Positions 42,429 to 51,013 of a stretch of DNA of 53,123 bases are shown here, in pieces; within the stretch, counting starts at the first letter, position 1; each line of letters opens with the position of its first letter. The stretch spans positions 1-53,123 of the forward strand of contig CAKPKL010000011.1 in NCBI GenBank assembly GCA_934167485.1. Direction: 5' to 3'. The translations under genes and the position numbers were made by a program. The notes below the pieces were generated by a model. The model had not been told where the DNA came from and made no database searches. It was given only the letters and a program-made list of their open reading frames with translations. Source of the DNA: an uncultured Bacilli bacterium (GTDB lineage Bacteria; Bacillota_I; Bacilli_A; RF39; UBA660).

Positions 42429-44120
42429 ATGAACTTTAATGACATTCTAATTAAATATATTAACTCAATTAATTGTACTTCTAAATCTTTGGCTAAGGAA
42501 GCAAATATTTCAGAATCTATATTAAGTAGATATAAAAGTGGTAATAGAACTCCTAACAAAGAAAATTTAAAAAAGATTTGTAAAGCTATTTCTAATCTAT
42601 CAAATAATAAATATAAAGAAGAAGAACTTATACATGAATTTAACAAAATACTAAATGATTCGAGTATCGACTTTGAAATCATTAAAACTAATCTTAATAA
42701 ACTAATTACTACGTTTGATATAAATGCTAGTGAACTTGCTAAATATCTAAATTTTGATGCTTCTTATTTATCAAGAATAAGAAATGGGGAAAGAGTTCCC
42801 TCAAATAAAGAAGAGTTTTTAAATTCATTAGTTAATTATATTTTAAAAAAGTATAATACAGAAAATTATAATAATTCTTTAAGTCTTTTACTGAATTGTA
42901 AAACTGATGAAATTAGTTTTAATAGAATATATAATTGGATTTTAAATACCAAAAATATAGAAAATAATAATATTGATAATTTTTTAAATAAATTAGATGG
43001 TTTTAATTTAAATGATTATATTAAGGCTATTAAATTTGATAAATTAAAAGTACCTACAATACCTTTTTACAAAGGTAAAACAAAAACTTATTATGGTATA
43101 GAAGAAATGAAAAAAGGAGAATTAGACTTTTTTAAAGCTACTGTTCTTTCAAAATCTAAAGAAGATATATTTATGTGTAGTGATATGCCTATGGAAGATA
43201 TGGCAAAAGACGTTGATTTTGGTAAAAAATGGATGTTTGCTATAGCTATGAGTCTAAAAAAAGGATTACATTTAAATATAGTACATAATTTAGATAGACC
43301 TTTTAATGAGATGATGTTAGGCCTTGAAAGTTGGATACCAATATACATGACAGGTCTAATTTCACCTTACTATTTTAAGGACAACAAAAATAATATTTAT
43401 AATCATTTAAATTATGTTTCTGGTATTGTAGCTTTAAATGGAGAATGTATCCAGGGATCTCACAATGAAGGAAAATATTATTTAACAAATAAACCAAAAG
43501 AAGTTAAATATTATAGAGAAAAAAGTGAATTGATATTAAAAAAAGCCAATTCACTTATGGATATATATACAGAAGAAAAAAAAGAGGAATTTAGAAAATT
43601 CATATTAAATGAAAAAATAAAAAGATATGATAGAACAAGAATATATTCCTCATTACCTTTGTTTACAATAAATGATGAATTATTATTAAAAATTTTAAAA
43701 AGAAATAAAATAAATAAGAATGATATCAATAGAATTTTGGAATATAAAAAAGAAGAGGAAAATAATACTAAACAAATATTAAGAAAAAATAAAATTAATG
43801 ATATAATTTTTAATATAACTAAAAATGAATTTAATAATGAAGATATCTGTATATCTTTAGAAAATATTTTTTATAATAAAAAAATTAAGTATAATTATAA
43901 TGAATATTTAAATCATTTAAATTCTACTAAAGAATATAAAAATAAAAACTATCATGTAAATATTAATGATTATAAAACTTTTAAAAATATAAATATTAAT
44001 ATATTAGAAAATAAATATGTAATTCTTTCTAAAAATTGTAATCCTACTATTCACTTTGTTATAAGACATCCAAAATTAATAGATGCTATAAAGAATTTTA
44101 ATCCTATTGTAAAAGAATAA
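42429..44120 (+). CDS. Regulator-like protein with two N-terminal HTH domains
   Basis: 563 residues from MNFNDILIKYINSINCTSKS (start 42429, GGTGA upstream). Two HTH domains in series: residues about 10-50 (SLAKEANISESILSRYKSGN) and about 95-140 (ELAKYLNFDASYLSRIRNGE), each with the SYLSR/SILSRYK(S/N)G core. The remaining 400 residues carry a compact, unusual region (FMCSDMPMEDMAKDVDFG ... LHLNIVHNLDRPFNEMMLG ... PIYMTGLISPYYF). Not a known enzyme. Similar proteins are known in gut Clostridia by this HTH-plus-core layout. Divergent from the zinc-ribbon gene at 42234. Confidence 0.7.
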   Translation: MNFNDILIKYINSINCTSKSLAKEANISESILSRYKSGNRTPNKENLKKICKAISNLSNNKYKEEELIHEFNKILNDSSIDFEIIKTNLNKLITTFDINASELAKYLNFDASYLSRIRNGERVPSNKEEFLNSLVNYILKKYNTENYNNSLSLLLNCKTDEISFNRIYNWILNTKNIENNNIDNFLNKLDGFNLNDYIKAIKFDKLKVPTIPFYKGKTKTYYGIEEMKKGELDFFKATVLSKSKEDIFMCSDMPMEDMAKDVDFGKKWMFAIAMSLKKGLHLNIVHNLDRPFNEMMLGLESWIPIYMTGLISPYYFKDNKNNIYNHLNYVSGIVALNGECIQGSHNEGKYYLTNKPKEVKYYREKSELILKKANSLMDIYTEEKKEEFRKFILNEKIKRYDRTRIYSSLPLFTINDELLLKILKRNKINKNDINRILEYKKEEENNTKQILRKNKINDIIFNITKNEFNNEDICISLENIFYNKKIKYNYNEYLNHLNSTKEYKNKNYHVNINDYKTFKNININILENKYVILSKNCNPTIHFVIRHPKLIDAIKNFNPIVKE

Positions 44121-44150
44121 GCAGGACTATATGAGTCCTGCTTCTTTTAG
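44121..44150. terminator. Bidirectional terminator over the stop of the HTH fragment gene
   Basis: GCAGGACT / AGTCCTGC perfect stem between the convergent stops at 44120 and 44127. The 3' flank is T-rich on the plus strand. Confidence 0.75.
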
Positions 44151-44453
44151 TACTTGCCAGATACAGGAATAACTTCTTTTTCCATAAAATCTACAAAATT
44201 TTCTTATAGATGCATTACTTCGTTTATATAAACTAATTATATATTGTTTTTCTTCCTCTGTGATTGTATTTATAGGTTTTCTATTAGTATTACCATGAAC
44301 TAATGATATTGTTCCATCTTCTAGTTCTTTTTTTAATTTAAGTAAGTATTTTTCATGATAACCTGTAATTTGTGCTATTTCTTTATAAGTTAAATAACTT
44401 TCTCCATTCATAGTTTTTTCCATTAATTTAACAGCTTCTTCTTTTCTACCCAT
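44127..44453 (-). CDS. Helix-turn-helix protein resembling an IS1202-type transposase N-terminus
   Basis: 108 residues starting MGRKEEAVKLMEKT at 44453 behind AGGTGAT. Reads YKEIAQITGYHEKYLLKLKK, then LVHGNTNRKPINTITEEEK, and ends KRSYSCIWQVLKEAGLI. The 'HGN.NRKP' pattern after the first HTH is that of the DNA-binding part of IS1202/ISNCY-type transposases. No catalytic DDE part follows, so this is a stand-alone domain or a stub of an insertion sequence. No terminal repeats were found. Confidence 0.6.
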   Translation of the reverse strand: MGRKEEAVKLMEKTMNGESYLTYKEIAQITGYHEKYLLKLKKELEDGTISLVHGNTNRKPINTITEEEKQYIISLYKRSNASIRKFCRFYGKRSYSCIWQVLKEAGLI

Positions 44454-44505
44454 ACCATCACCTAAATTCAATATATCACAAAAGTAACAAATTTGCAAGA
44501 TAAAA

Positions 44506-44700
44506 TTATAATTTTTTAGTTAATGTTTTAACAAATTGTTTTGTATCTTCTACTTCATTTATAGCTTTATCATAAGTGACTTCTAAAGATATAGTTTCAT
44601 CAACTTTTTTGCTTGAAGAAATAGAATTTTTATAGTAAATATTACAACTATTATCTTCTTTAATTAAAATATTGTTATTTTAATAAACACAATTAAATTC
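44506..44700 (-). pseudogene. Degraded C-terminal gene fragment
   Basis: Minus-strand reading ending at TAA 44506-44508: NNNILIKEDNSCNIYYKNSI, then SSSKKVDETISLEVTYDK, and KQFVKTLTKKL. There is no usable start and an in-frame TAA separates the upstream piece IVCFNEFNCVY. Looks like the tail of a broken gene; identity unknown. The remainder of 44499-44768 has nothing else supportable. Confidence 0.4.
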
Positions 44701-44768
44701 ATTAAAACAAACTATTTATTCTCCTCTATTGATTTTTACTGAACAAGCATTTCAAGCCTATCAATGTA

Positions 44769-45797
44769 TTAATCTTTCTTTAAACAATGTATATACTCTA
44801 TTGTATAATTCTTTTTATATTCTCTATCGTTATCTGCTTTAAATCTTTTATGTCTTTTTTCATATCTTTTATAATATCCATAATGCTTCATTATTTCTTC
44901 TATTTTTTCTATAGGTATAATACCTTCATCATTATAACTTAATAATATATATTTAAATTTAGCATTTTTTATTAAATCTTCCAACTCTTCTGCTGCTTTG
45001 CTTTTTAAGCAATAATTTGATTTTTTTGTATCATCTACTCTAGTACCCGTTATACCTTTTATTTTAGGTTTATCATAAAGTGCGATAGTTTCTAACATGT
45101 GATAATTAGTATCGTATTTTCTAGTATTATATGGAGGATCTAAGTAAAGAACATCTCCTTTTATTTTTTCTATTAAATCTTTTGAATCTTCATTATAAAT
45201 TTCATATTTTTTATTTTTAAAAATAAGTTCCAAAGGTTTTATTATTATTGGTTTTTCTGCACTTTTTTTTGTATTTTTTAAGAAAGCTTCATAAACAGAT
45301 GCTGTGTTTGCTACTTTATCAGCAGCTTCTATAAGACAAGCTAATAGATAGTAGTATTCACCTTCTGTTATAATATTTTTCTTCTTCCATTTTTCTATTT
45401 TAATTCTAATAGCATCTATTTTTCTAGCATTCTCTGCTGTATAATAATTTCTTTGGTATTGTGATTTTCTAGTACCTTCCATTGTATAATTTTTATATAT
45501 AAATCCTCTCTTTCCATGTAGTCCATTTAAACATGCAAAAGGGTCTATATGTCTTTTATATAATTTTTCAAATTTTAACTCTTCACTATTTTCTATTAAA
45601 CCTTTTAAAGTAACATAACTAAAAAACTCAATATCATTACTTATAATATTATATCCTTTTTCCTTAAAATACTTTGATACTACTCCAGTACCAGCAAATA
45701 TATCGCATAAAGTAATTGTACCTTTTGGGCATACAAAATCTTCTATTACTTCATCTATATAACTTAAAATTGAATATTTAGATCCTATATAATTCAT
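44769..45797 (-). CDS. Orphan DNA adenine methyltransferase (D12 class)
   Basis: 342 residues. N-terminal MNYIGSKYSILSYI and the FxGxG motif FAGTGVVSKYF bind S-adenosylmethionine. The catalytic motif DPPYNTRKY (DVLYLDPPYNT) at about 217-231 marks a D12-class N6-adenine methylase. The insertion with YHMLETIALYDKPKI is of the type found in M.FokI-like enzymes. No restriction endonuclease is next to it, so it may act alone or as a leftover. It lies 43 bases downstream of metK, which makes its SAM, but a terminator intervenes. Confidence 0.88.
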   Translation of the reverse strand: MNYIGSKYSILSYIDEVIEDFVCPKGTITLCDIFAGTGVVSKYFKEKGYNIISNDIEFFSYVTLKGLIENSEELKFEKLYKRHIDPFACLNGLHGKRGFIYKNYTMEGTRKSQYQRNYYTAENARKIDAIRIKIEKWKKKNIITEGEYYYLLACLIEAADKVANTASVYEAFLKNTKKSAEKPIIIKPLELIFKNKKYEIYNEDSKDLIEKIKGDVLYLDPPYNTRKYDTNYHMLETIALYDKPKIKGITGTRVDDTKKSNYCLKSKAAEELEDLIKNAKFKYILLSYNDEGIIPIEKIEEIMKHYGYYKRYEKRHKRFKADNDREYKKNYTIEYIHCLKKD

Positions 45798-45823
45798 AAT
45801 ATCACCTAAATATATTTTATCAT

Positions 45824-45850
45824 AAAAAAGACTAGTGTTTCTAGTCTTTT
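45824..45850 (-). terminator. Terminator after metK
   Basis: AAAAGACTAG / CTAGTCTTTT perfect stem with a T tail on the minus strand, overlapping the metK stop. Confidence 0.75.
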
Positions 45851-46986
45851 AATGAATTTATTAAATCTATTTTATCGATTTTTTCCCAAGGAAGATTGTC
45901 TTTACCAAAATGTCCAAAACAAGTTGTTAAATTATAGATTGGTTCTTTTAAATTTAGTTCATTTATTATATTGGAAGGTTCAAAATTAAATACCTTATTT
46001 ATAATATCTAAAATTTTATCTTCACTTATTTTATTAGTATTAAATGTATTAATATAAATTGAAACTGGTTTTGATACACCTATTGCATAAGCAACCTGAA
46101 GTTCTAATTTATCTGCTAAAGAGGCAGCTACTAGATTTTTTGCTACATATCTAGCATAATATGAAGCACTTCTATCTACTTTAGTATAATCTTTTCCAGA
46201 AAAAGCACCTCCACCATGCGGACAAGAACCTCCATAAGTATCTACAATTATTTTTCTTCCTGTAAGACCACTATCACCTACTGGACCACCTATTATAAAT
46301 CTACCTGTAGGATTTATATATATCTTAGTTTTTTCATTTATCATACTATCTGGAATTACATAGTCTATAACATATTTTTTTATATCTTTTCTTAAAAGTC
46401 CTAAATCTACTAAATCATGTTGTGCTGAAATAACTATAGTATCTATATATTTAGGCTTATTATCTTCATATAACACTGTTACCTGAGTCTTTCCATCTGG
46501 TCTTAAGTATTTGATAGTTTTATTCTTAAAAACCTCATATAGGCGTTTAGAAAGCAAATTAGCCATATATATTGGATATGGCATATAACTCTTTGTCTCA
46601 TTTATTGCATATCCAAACATTAAACCTTGATCCCCAGCTCCAATACTACCAGTATCAAGAGAATTATCAACTCCCATAGCAATATCATTAGATTGATGAT
46701 TAATATTTAATTCAACTTTAACGTTATTACCATTGAATCCATACTTGTCATCATCATATCCAATATCAATAATTGTTTTTCTTACAATAGATTCTATATC
46801 GACATTGACTTTACTAGTAATTTCACCCATTACTACTATACCATTTTTATGAGCACACACTTCACATGCAACTCTAGAATTAGGATCTTCTTTCAAATAT
46901 TCATCTAAAATCCTATCTGATATTTGATCACATAACTTATCTGGATGTCCAGGTGTTACTGATTCTGATGTAAATAATTTTTTCAT
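45841..46986 (-). CDS. metK: S-adenosylmethionine synthetase
   Basis: Makes SAM from methionine and ATP. 381 residues from MKKLFTSESVTPGHPDKLCD (start 46986; AGGAGG upstream), the usual opening. Signatures GAGDQGLMFGYA (hexapeptide loop) and GGGAFSGKD (P-loop-like) are present. Full length. Its leader carries a SAM-I riboswitch with a terminator, so expression falls when SAM is high. Confidence 0.97.
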   Translation of the reverse strand: MKKLFTSESVTPGHPDKLCDQISDRILDEYLKEDPNSRVACEVCAHKNGIVVMGEITSKVNVDIESIVRKTIIDIGYDDDKYGFNGNNVKVELNINHQSNDIAMGVDNSLDTGSIGAGDQGLMFGYAINETKSYMPYPIYMANLLSKRLYEVFKNKTIKYLRPDGKTQVTVLYEDNKPKYIDTIVISAQHDLVDLGLLRKDIKKYVIDYVIPDSMINEKTKIYINPTGRFIIGGPVGDSGLTGRKIIVDTYGGSCPHGGGAFSGKDYTKVDRSASYYARYVAKNLVAASLADKLELQVAYAIGVSKPVSIYINTFNTNKISEDKILDIINKVFNFEPSNIINELNLKEPIYNLTTCFGHFGKDNLPWEKIDKIDLINSLKD

Positions 46987-47013
46987 AAATACCTCCTTTT
47001 TTACCTTAAAAAG

Positions 47014-47040
47014 AAAGCACATAGAATAATCTATGTGCTA
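47014..47040 (-). terminator. Expression-platform terminator of the SAM-I riboswitch
   Basis: AGCACATAGA / TCTATGTGCT stem (47039-47016 on the minus strand) followed by TTCTTTTT, between the aptamer and metK. Confidence 0.8.
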
Positions 47041-47059
47041 TATGATTATCCTTATCTTC

Positions 47060-47147
47060 CGATATAATATCGCAGGATTTAGCACCTAACTTAAATAGGT
47101 TGCCGGACTTCATAGGGCCTGTTCCCTCCATCACTCTTAATAAGGTA
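47060..47147 (-). promoter_or_regulatory. SAM-I (S-box) riboswitch of metK
   Basis: Minus-strand leader with the aptamer signatures CTTATTAAGAG (47147-47137), GGAGGGAACAGGCCCTATGA, CCGGCAACCT and AGGTGCTAAATCCTGC in that order, matching the SAM-I consensus. The terminator follows at 47039-47014. Confidence 0.95.
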
Positions 47148-47195
47148 AATTTTTATTTACAAATATATTTTAATATTATTTATTATTTTTGTCAA

Positions 47196-47504
47196 TTATT
47201 TTTTCTTAATAAATACTCTAACTGTATAAAAAAGGAAACATACCATAAATGCTACATATACCCATATCAATATAGTACATAATATTCCATTCGTATACTT
47301 AGATATTATAGATGGAATTGAACTTGGGAAAATACTATTTACCCATACGTCAAAACCTTTTATACCTATATTATTTGCTACAAAATGTAACAATCTTAAA
47401 AATATATCAATAATTGCAAAAGCATAAACTAACTTAGAAAACTTTCTAAACCAGCAAAGTGCAAAAATAACTAAAGCTACTACTATTATTGCATCTATAT
47501 ACAT
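47196..47504 (-). CDS. Hypothetical small membrane protein
   Basis: 102 residues, about three membrane segments (about 3-17, 25-41 and 75-96) with the connecting region FDVWVNSIFPSSIPSII and a Lys-rich end (FIKKK). No family recognised. Upstream of metK's riboswitch, same strand, with GGTGGTTG before the start. Confidence 0.5.
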   Translation of the reverse strand: MYIDAIIVVALVIFALCWFRKFSKLVYAFAIIDIFLRLLHFVANNIGIKGFDVWVNSIFPSSIPSIISKYTNGILCTILIWVYVAFMVCFLFYTVRVFIKKK

Positions 47505-47576
47505 ACAACCACCTCTATCATACTATTAAGTATAACATATTTATACTATAATTTCAAGCAATTATATTTTAACAAA

Positions 47577-48458
47577 TTATAGTCTTTTTCCTGATTCGAA
47601 CTCATTATTGTTTTCTTTTACATTTACATCTAAACTTATTATAGAATCACATATTTTATAAAGATAAAACTGTTTTATTCTTGTTAAATTTTCTTCACCA
47701 AGAGCATATTGCATTGCCTCGCCATACTTTTGTCTTTCTTTATTTTGTATATAAACTGGAGGTATATTAGCTAATCTAAACAACAAATTTATAAAAGCCC
47801 TAACACTTCTACCATTTCCATCTCCAAATGGATGAATTTTAATTAATTTACAATTTAGTTCTACACATCGATCTATATAAGATAATATCTTATGTGGATT
47901 ATTATGTTTACCTAATTCAATACCATCTTGAACTAAACTACTTATTTCTGGTTTTAATAAATTCATTTCATGAACAATTAAGCTTGGAGAAACTATATCA
48001 ATTCCTGTATTAGGTAGAAATCTTTCATCTTTTCTATATTTGCCACCAAATTCTGGAAAAGGAGTTTTAGAATATAAAATTTCATGAATATCTGATAAAG
48101 TATATAAACTAATATCATCAAAATTTTCTTTCTTTTGAATATAATCATAAACTAATCTTAGACCCTGCTGTTCTTCCTTAGTATGAACTTCCTCTAATTT
48201 ATTTTCATTATATAAATATCTTTCTTTAAAATTTTTATCTGAAATATATTTATCTTTAAATTTATCATATATTTTTCCAAACATTGGATGTGTAATACAA
48301 GAATAATATGTTAATATTATTGTTTTAGGAACCTTATCTTCAATATCAAAAAGTCTGTGTTCTTGTTTTCTTTTTTCATACCCATCAAACATTAAACTTA
48401 TATATATTCTAGCTTCATCTTCATCTAAAGTTTTAAGCGCATTTATCACTTCGTCCAT
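47577..48458 (-). CDS. Fic-domain protein (AMPylase-type)
   Basis: 293 residues. The Fic active-site motif is complete: HPFGDGNGRSVRAF at about 211-224 (HPFxxGNGR), with the preceding FDDISLYTLSDIHEILYSKT and KYRKDERFLPNTG of the Fic fold. Fic proteins transfer AMP (or other nucleotides) to hydroxyl groups of target proteins. An inhibitory (S/T)xxxE(G/N) helix was not identified with certainty, and no separate antitoxin gene adjoins it. Start at 48458 (MDEVINALK) with GGAGGGG. Confidence 0.85.
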   Translation of the reverse strand: MDEVINALKTLDEDEARIYISLMFDGYEKRKQEHRLFDIEDKVPKTIILTYYSCITHPMFGKIYDKFKDKYISDKNFKERYLYNENKLEEVHTKEEQQGLRLVYDYIQKKENFDDISLYTLSDIHEILYSKTPFPEFGGKYRKDERFLPNTGIDIVSPSLIVHEMNLLKPEISSLVQDGIELGKHNNPHKILSYIDRCVELNCKLIKIHPFGDGNGRSVRAFINLLFRLANIPPVYIQNKERQKYGEAMQYALGEENLTRIKQFYLYKICDSIISLDVNVKENNNEFESGKRL

Positions 48459-48504
48459 ATAATCCCCTCCTAGTAATATATTATCATTTTATTTTATTAA
48501 AGTC

Positions 48505-48528
48505 AAAAAAACAATCCCTAAGGATTAT
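48505..48528 (-). terminator. Terminator after rplT
   Basis: AATCC / GGATT short stem with a TTTTTTTG tail on the minus strand, just after the rplT stop. Confidence 0.55.
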
Positions 48529-49061
48529 TTTAATGCATCTAATAATTCTGCCTTTTTCATTGTTGTATAGTTAGCAATATTTTTTTCACTTGCTAATTTT
48601 TTTAATTCAGCTACAGTTAATTTAGATAAATCAGTTTCTTCTTTTTTTACTGATTCTTTTACTTCTTTTTTAGGTTCAGCTTTCTTTTCTACCTTAACAG
48701 TTTTTCCTTCTAAAGCAGATTTAGCTGTTTCTACTAATTTAGTAAATGTAGCAGCATCATCTATAGCTATTTCACTTAACATTTTTCTATTAATCTCTAT
48801 TCCAGCTTTATTTAATCCTGAAATAAATTTAGAATAACTAATATTATTCATGCGACATGCAGCATTAATTCTTGTAATCCATAATTTACGCATCTCTCTT
48901 TTATTTTGTTTTCTATCTCTATAAGCATATTTTAAAGAGTGCATAACTTGTTCTTTAGCAGTCTTATAAAGTTTATGTTTACTTCCAAAATAACCTTTTG
49001 CTAATTTTAAAACTTTTTTTCTTCTATTTTTGTGAATATTTCCACCTTTAACTCTTGCCAT
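48525..49061 (-). CDS. rplT: 50S ribosomal protein L20 with C-terminal Rho-N/SAP-like extension
   Basis: 178 residues; L20 is normally about 118. Residues 1-117 are regular L20 (MARVKGGNIHKNRRKKVLKL ... YAYRDRKQNKREMRKLWITR, then LNKAGIEINRKMLSEIAIDD). A Lys/Glu linker (about 118-142) follows, and residues 143-178 read LSKLTVAELKKLASEKNI and YTTMKKAELLDALK, a Rho N-terminal/SAP-like helical module. Start with AGGAGG. Third gene of infC-rpmI-rplT. L20 also represses its own operon through the leader. Confidence 0.93.
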   Translation of the reverse strand: MARVKGGNIHKNRRKKVLKLAKGYFGSKHKLYKTAKEQVMHSLKYAYRDRKQNKREMRKLWITRINAACRMNNISYSKFISGLNKAGIEINRKMLSEIAIDDAATFTKLVETAKSALEGKTVKVEKKAEPKKEVKESVKKEETDLSKLTVAELKKLASEKNIANYTTMKKAELLDALK

Positions 49062-49080
49062 TTTGTATCCTCCTTCTTAA

Positions 49081-49269
49081 TTAAAATTGTACTTTTTTAA
49101 ATCTGTTAGCATCTGCTTTACTTAATGAAGATGCCTTTCTTCCTGCTCTATTTGAAGCAGTATTTTTCTTTCCTGTGTTATGTCTTGTTCCTGGATGTCC
49201 TATTTTAACATCATTTTTTCTAGCATTCAAAACTTTTTTAGTTCCTTTATGTGTTTTTAATTTTGGCAT
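49081..49269 (-). CDS. rpmI: 50S ribosomal protein L35
   Basis: 62 residues, MPKLKTHKGTKKVLNARKND, basic throughout with HPGTRHNTGKKNTASNRAGR and ending RFKKVQF. Regular length. Lies between infC (10 bases upstream) and rplT (19 downstream). Confidence 0.97.
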   Translation of the reverse strand: MPKLKTHKGTKKVLNARKNDVKIGHPGTRHNTGKKNTASNRAGRKASSLSKADANRFKKVQF

Positions 49270-49279
49270 AATATTCCTC

Positions 49280-49810
49280 CTATTTTTCCTTTTTTGGCAT
49301 AAGTATCATTGTCATGTTTCTACCTTCCAAAGTTGGTTTTTGTTCAATTTCAGCTACATCTGTTAATGCATCTGCAAATTTTAATAAAACATCTCTACCT
49401 AACTCAGTATGAGCCATTTCTCTTCCTTTAAAACGAATTGATGCTTTAACTTTATGACCTTTTTCTAAATATTTACTTGAATTTTTTACACGTGTATTAA
49501 AATCATGTATATCAATTGAAACAGATAAACGATATTCTTTCATTTCTAAATTTGCTTCTCTTTGTTTTTTTATATTTTCTTTTTGTTTCTTTTTATTTTC
49601 ATATTTAAATTTGTTGTAATCCATAACCTTACATACTGGTGGATTACCATTTGGATTTATCATAACAAGATCAAACCCTGCATAGGTAGACAAAGTAATA
49701 GCGTCCTTTATTGATTTAATACCTAACTGTTCTCCATTTGGTCCAATAACCATAACTTCTTTAGCTCTAATTTGTTCATTTATAAACAAATTCTTTTCTT
49801 TGTTTGCGAT
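49280..49810 (-). CDS. infC: Translation initiation factor IF-3, non-canonical start
   Basis: 176 residues from ATC at 49810: M-ANKEKNLFINEQIRAKEVM. AGGAGG at 49824-49819 is 8 bases before ATC, the best fit. GTG at 49817-49819 overlaps the ribosome-binding site and is rejected. IF3 uses ATT/ATA/ATC starts widely for self-control, because IF3 discriminates against them. N domain (INEQIRAKEVM ... GPNGEQLGIKS), linker rich in Lys (YENKKKQKENIKKQ), C domain (KASIRFKGREMAHTELGRDV). Full length. First gene of the operon. Confidence 0.9.
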   Translation of the reverse strand: MANKEKNLFINEQIRAKEVMVIGPNGEQLGIKSIKDAITLSTYAGFDLVMINPNGNPPVCKVMDYNKFKYENKKKQKENIKKQREANLEMKEYRLSVSIDIHDFNTRVKNSSKYLEKGHKVKASIRFKGREMAHTELGRDVLLKFADALTDVAEIEQKPTLEGRNMTMILMPKKEK

Positions 49811-49840
49811 AACAAACACCTCCTAATATCTTATACCATG

Positions 49841-49936
49841 AAAAAAGTGCATACACTAGTATCCACTTATATTAACCATTTAACTAACTAATTGGCATAT
49901 ACCCATTACCTTTGGTAATCAGGTGGATGTGGATAC
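49841..49936 (-). promoter_or_regulatory. infC-rpmI-rplT leader with attenuator (L20-leader type)
   Basis: Minus-strand leader holding two exclusive pairings: GTATCCAC (49936-49929) with GTGGATAC (49866-49859), and an AGTGGATAC / GTATGCACT hairpin (49867-49845) followed by TTTTTT. The same GTGGATAC segment is in both. A GATTACC / GGTAAT hairpin lies between. This fits the known control of the operon by L20. Confidence 0.7.
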
Positions 49937-50002
49937 ATCGCTTTCCTTTTTCATATGTATTGATTATACATTTAATTTATTGATTTGTCAATAGTTTTTA
50001 TA

Positions 50003-51013
50003 CTAATTATTAAATAAATTTGTAGTTGGAGTAGCTTTTAAATCCAGTCCTGCAATTTTACCTTTTTTATAAGCAAAATACCCTGCCGCAGCTATCATAG
50101 TCGCATTATCTGTACAATATTTTATGCTAGGTATTGATAAATTTATACCTTCTTTTTCACATAATTCTTTAAATTTATTTCTAATACCACTATTTGCAGA
50201 TACTCCACCTGCTATTATTAGATTTTTAACGCTATATTCCTTTAAAGCTTTCATGGTTTTTTTTGATAAAATTTCTACAACTCTATTTTGAAATGAGCAA
50301 GCTATATCTTCTTTTCTAATTTTATTACCACGTTGTGTCTCATTATGCACAAGATTTATAACCGCACTTTTTATACCACTAAATGAAAAATTATATGAAT
50401 TATCATCCATAGGTAATGGTAAATCATATGTATCCTTACCTTCGTAAGATAATTTATCTACTAAAGGACCACCTGGATATGGAACATTTATAACACGAGC
50501 TACTTTGTCGTAACACTCTCCAACTGCATCATCCAGTGTTCCACCTATTTTTTCAAACGAATAATGATCTTTCATATATACTAATTCCGTATGTCCACCA
50601 GATACAACGAGCGCTATTAAAGGAAACTTTATTTGATTATTAATATTATTCGCATATATGTGTCCAGCAATATGGTGTACTGGAATTAATGGTTTATTAT
50701 AAATGTATGATAATGTAACTGCTGCCTCTACACCAATTAGAAGACAACCTATTAATCCAGGACCATAAGTAACTGCAATTAAATCTATATCATCCATTTT
50801 CATGTTTGCTTTATTTAAACATTCTTCTATAACTATAGTAATATTTTCAACGTGCATGCGACTTGCTATTTCAGGTACAACCCCTCCATAATTTGCATGT
50901 GTATCCATTTGTGATAAAACCACTGTTGCGATTTCATCACATCCATTTTTTACTATAGAAACACTTGTTTCATCACAACTACTTTCAATTCCTAATACAT
51001 AAGTATCATTCAT
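50003..51013 (-). CDS. tsaD: tRNA N6-threonylcarbamoyladenosine synthase component TsaD
   Basis: 336 residues; start 51013 (MNDTYVLGIESSCDETSVSI) with AGGTGAT. Kinase-like ASKHA fold; the metal ligands are the His pair in HHIAGHIYA, and the conserved GGTLDDAVGECYDK and SFSGIKSAV segments are present. Makes t6A at position 37 of ANN-decoding tRNAs together with TsaB and TsaE. Overlaps the rimI end by 8 bases. Confidence 0.95.
   Translation of the reverse strand: MNDTYVLGIESSCDETSVSIVKNGCDEIATVVLSQMDTHANYGGVVPEIASRMHVENITIVIEECLNKANMKMDDIDLIAVTYGPGLIGCLLIGVEAAVTLSYIYNKPLIPVHHIAGHIYANNINNQIKFPLIALVVSGGHTELVYMKDHYSFEKIGGTLDDAVGECYDKVARVINVPYPGGPLVDKLSYEGKDTYDLPLPMDDNSYNFSFSGIKSAVINLVHNETQRGNKIRKEDIACSFQNRVVEILSKKTMKALKEYSVKNLIIAGGVSANSGIRNKFKELCEKEGINLSIPSIKYCTDNATMIAAAGYFAYKKGKIAGLDLKATPTTNLFNN

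Noticed and set aside
49815..49819. GTG as the start of infC
   Set aside because: It lies on the AGGAGG site itself. ATC eight bases downstream of that site fits the known non-canonical starts of infC.
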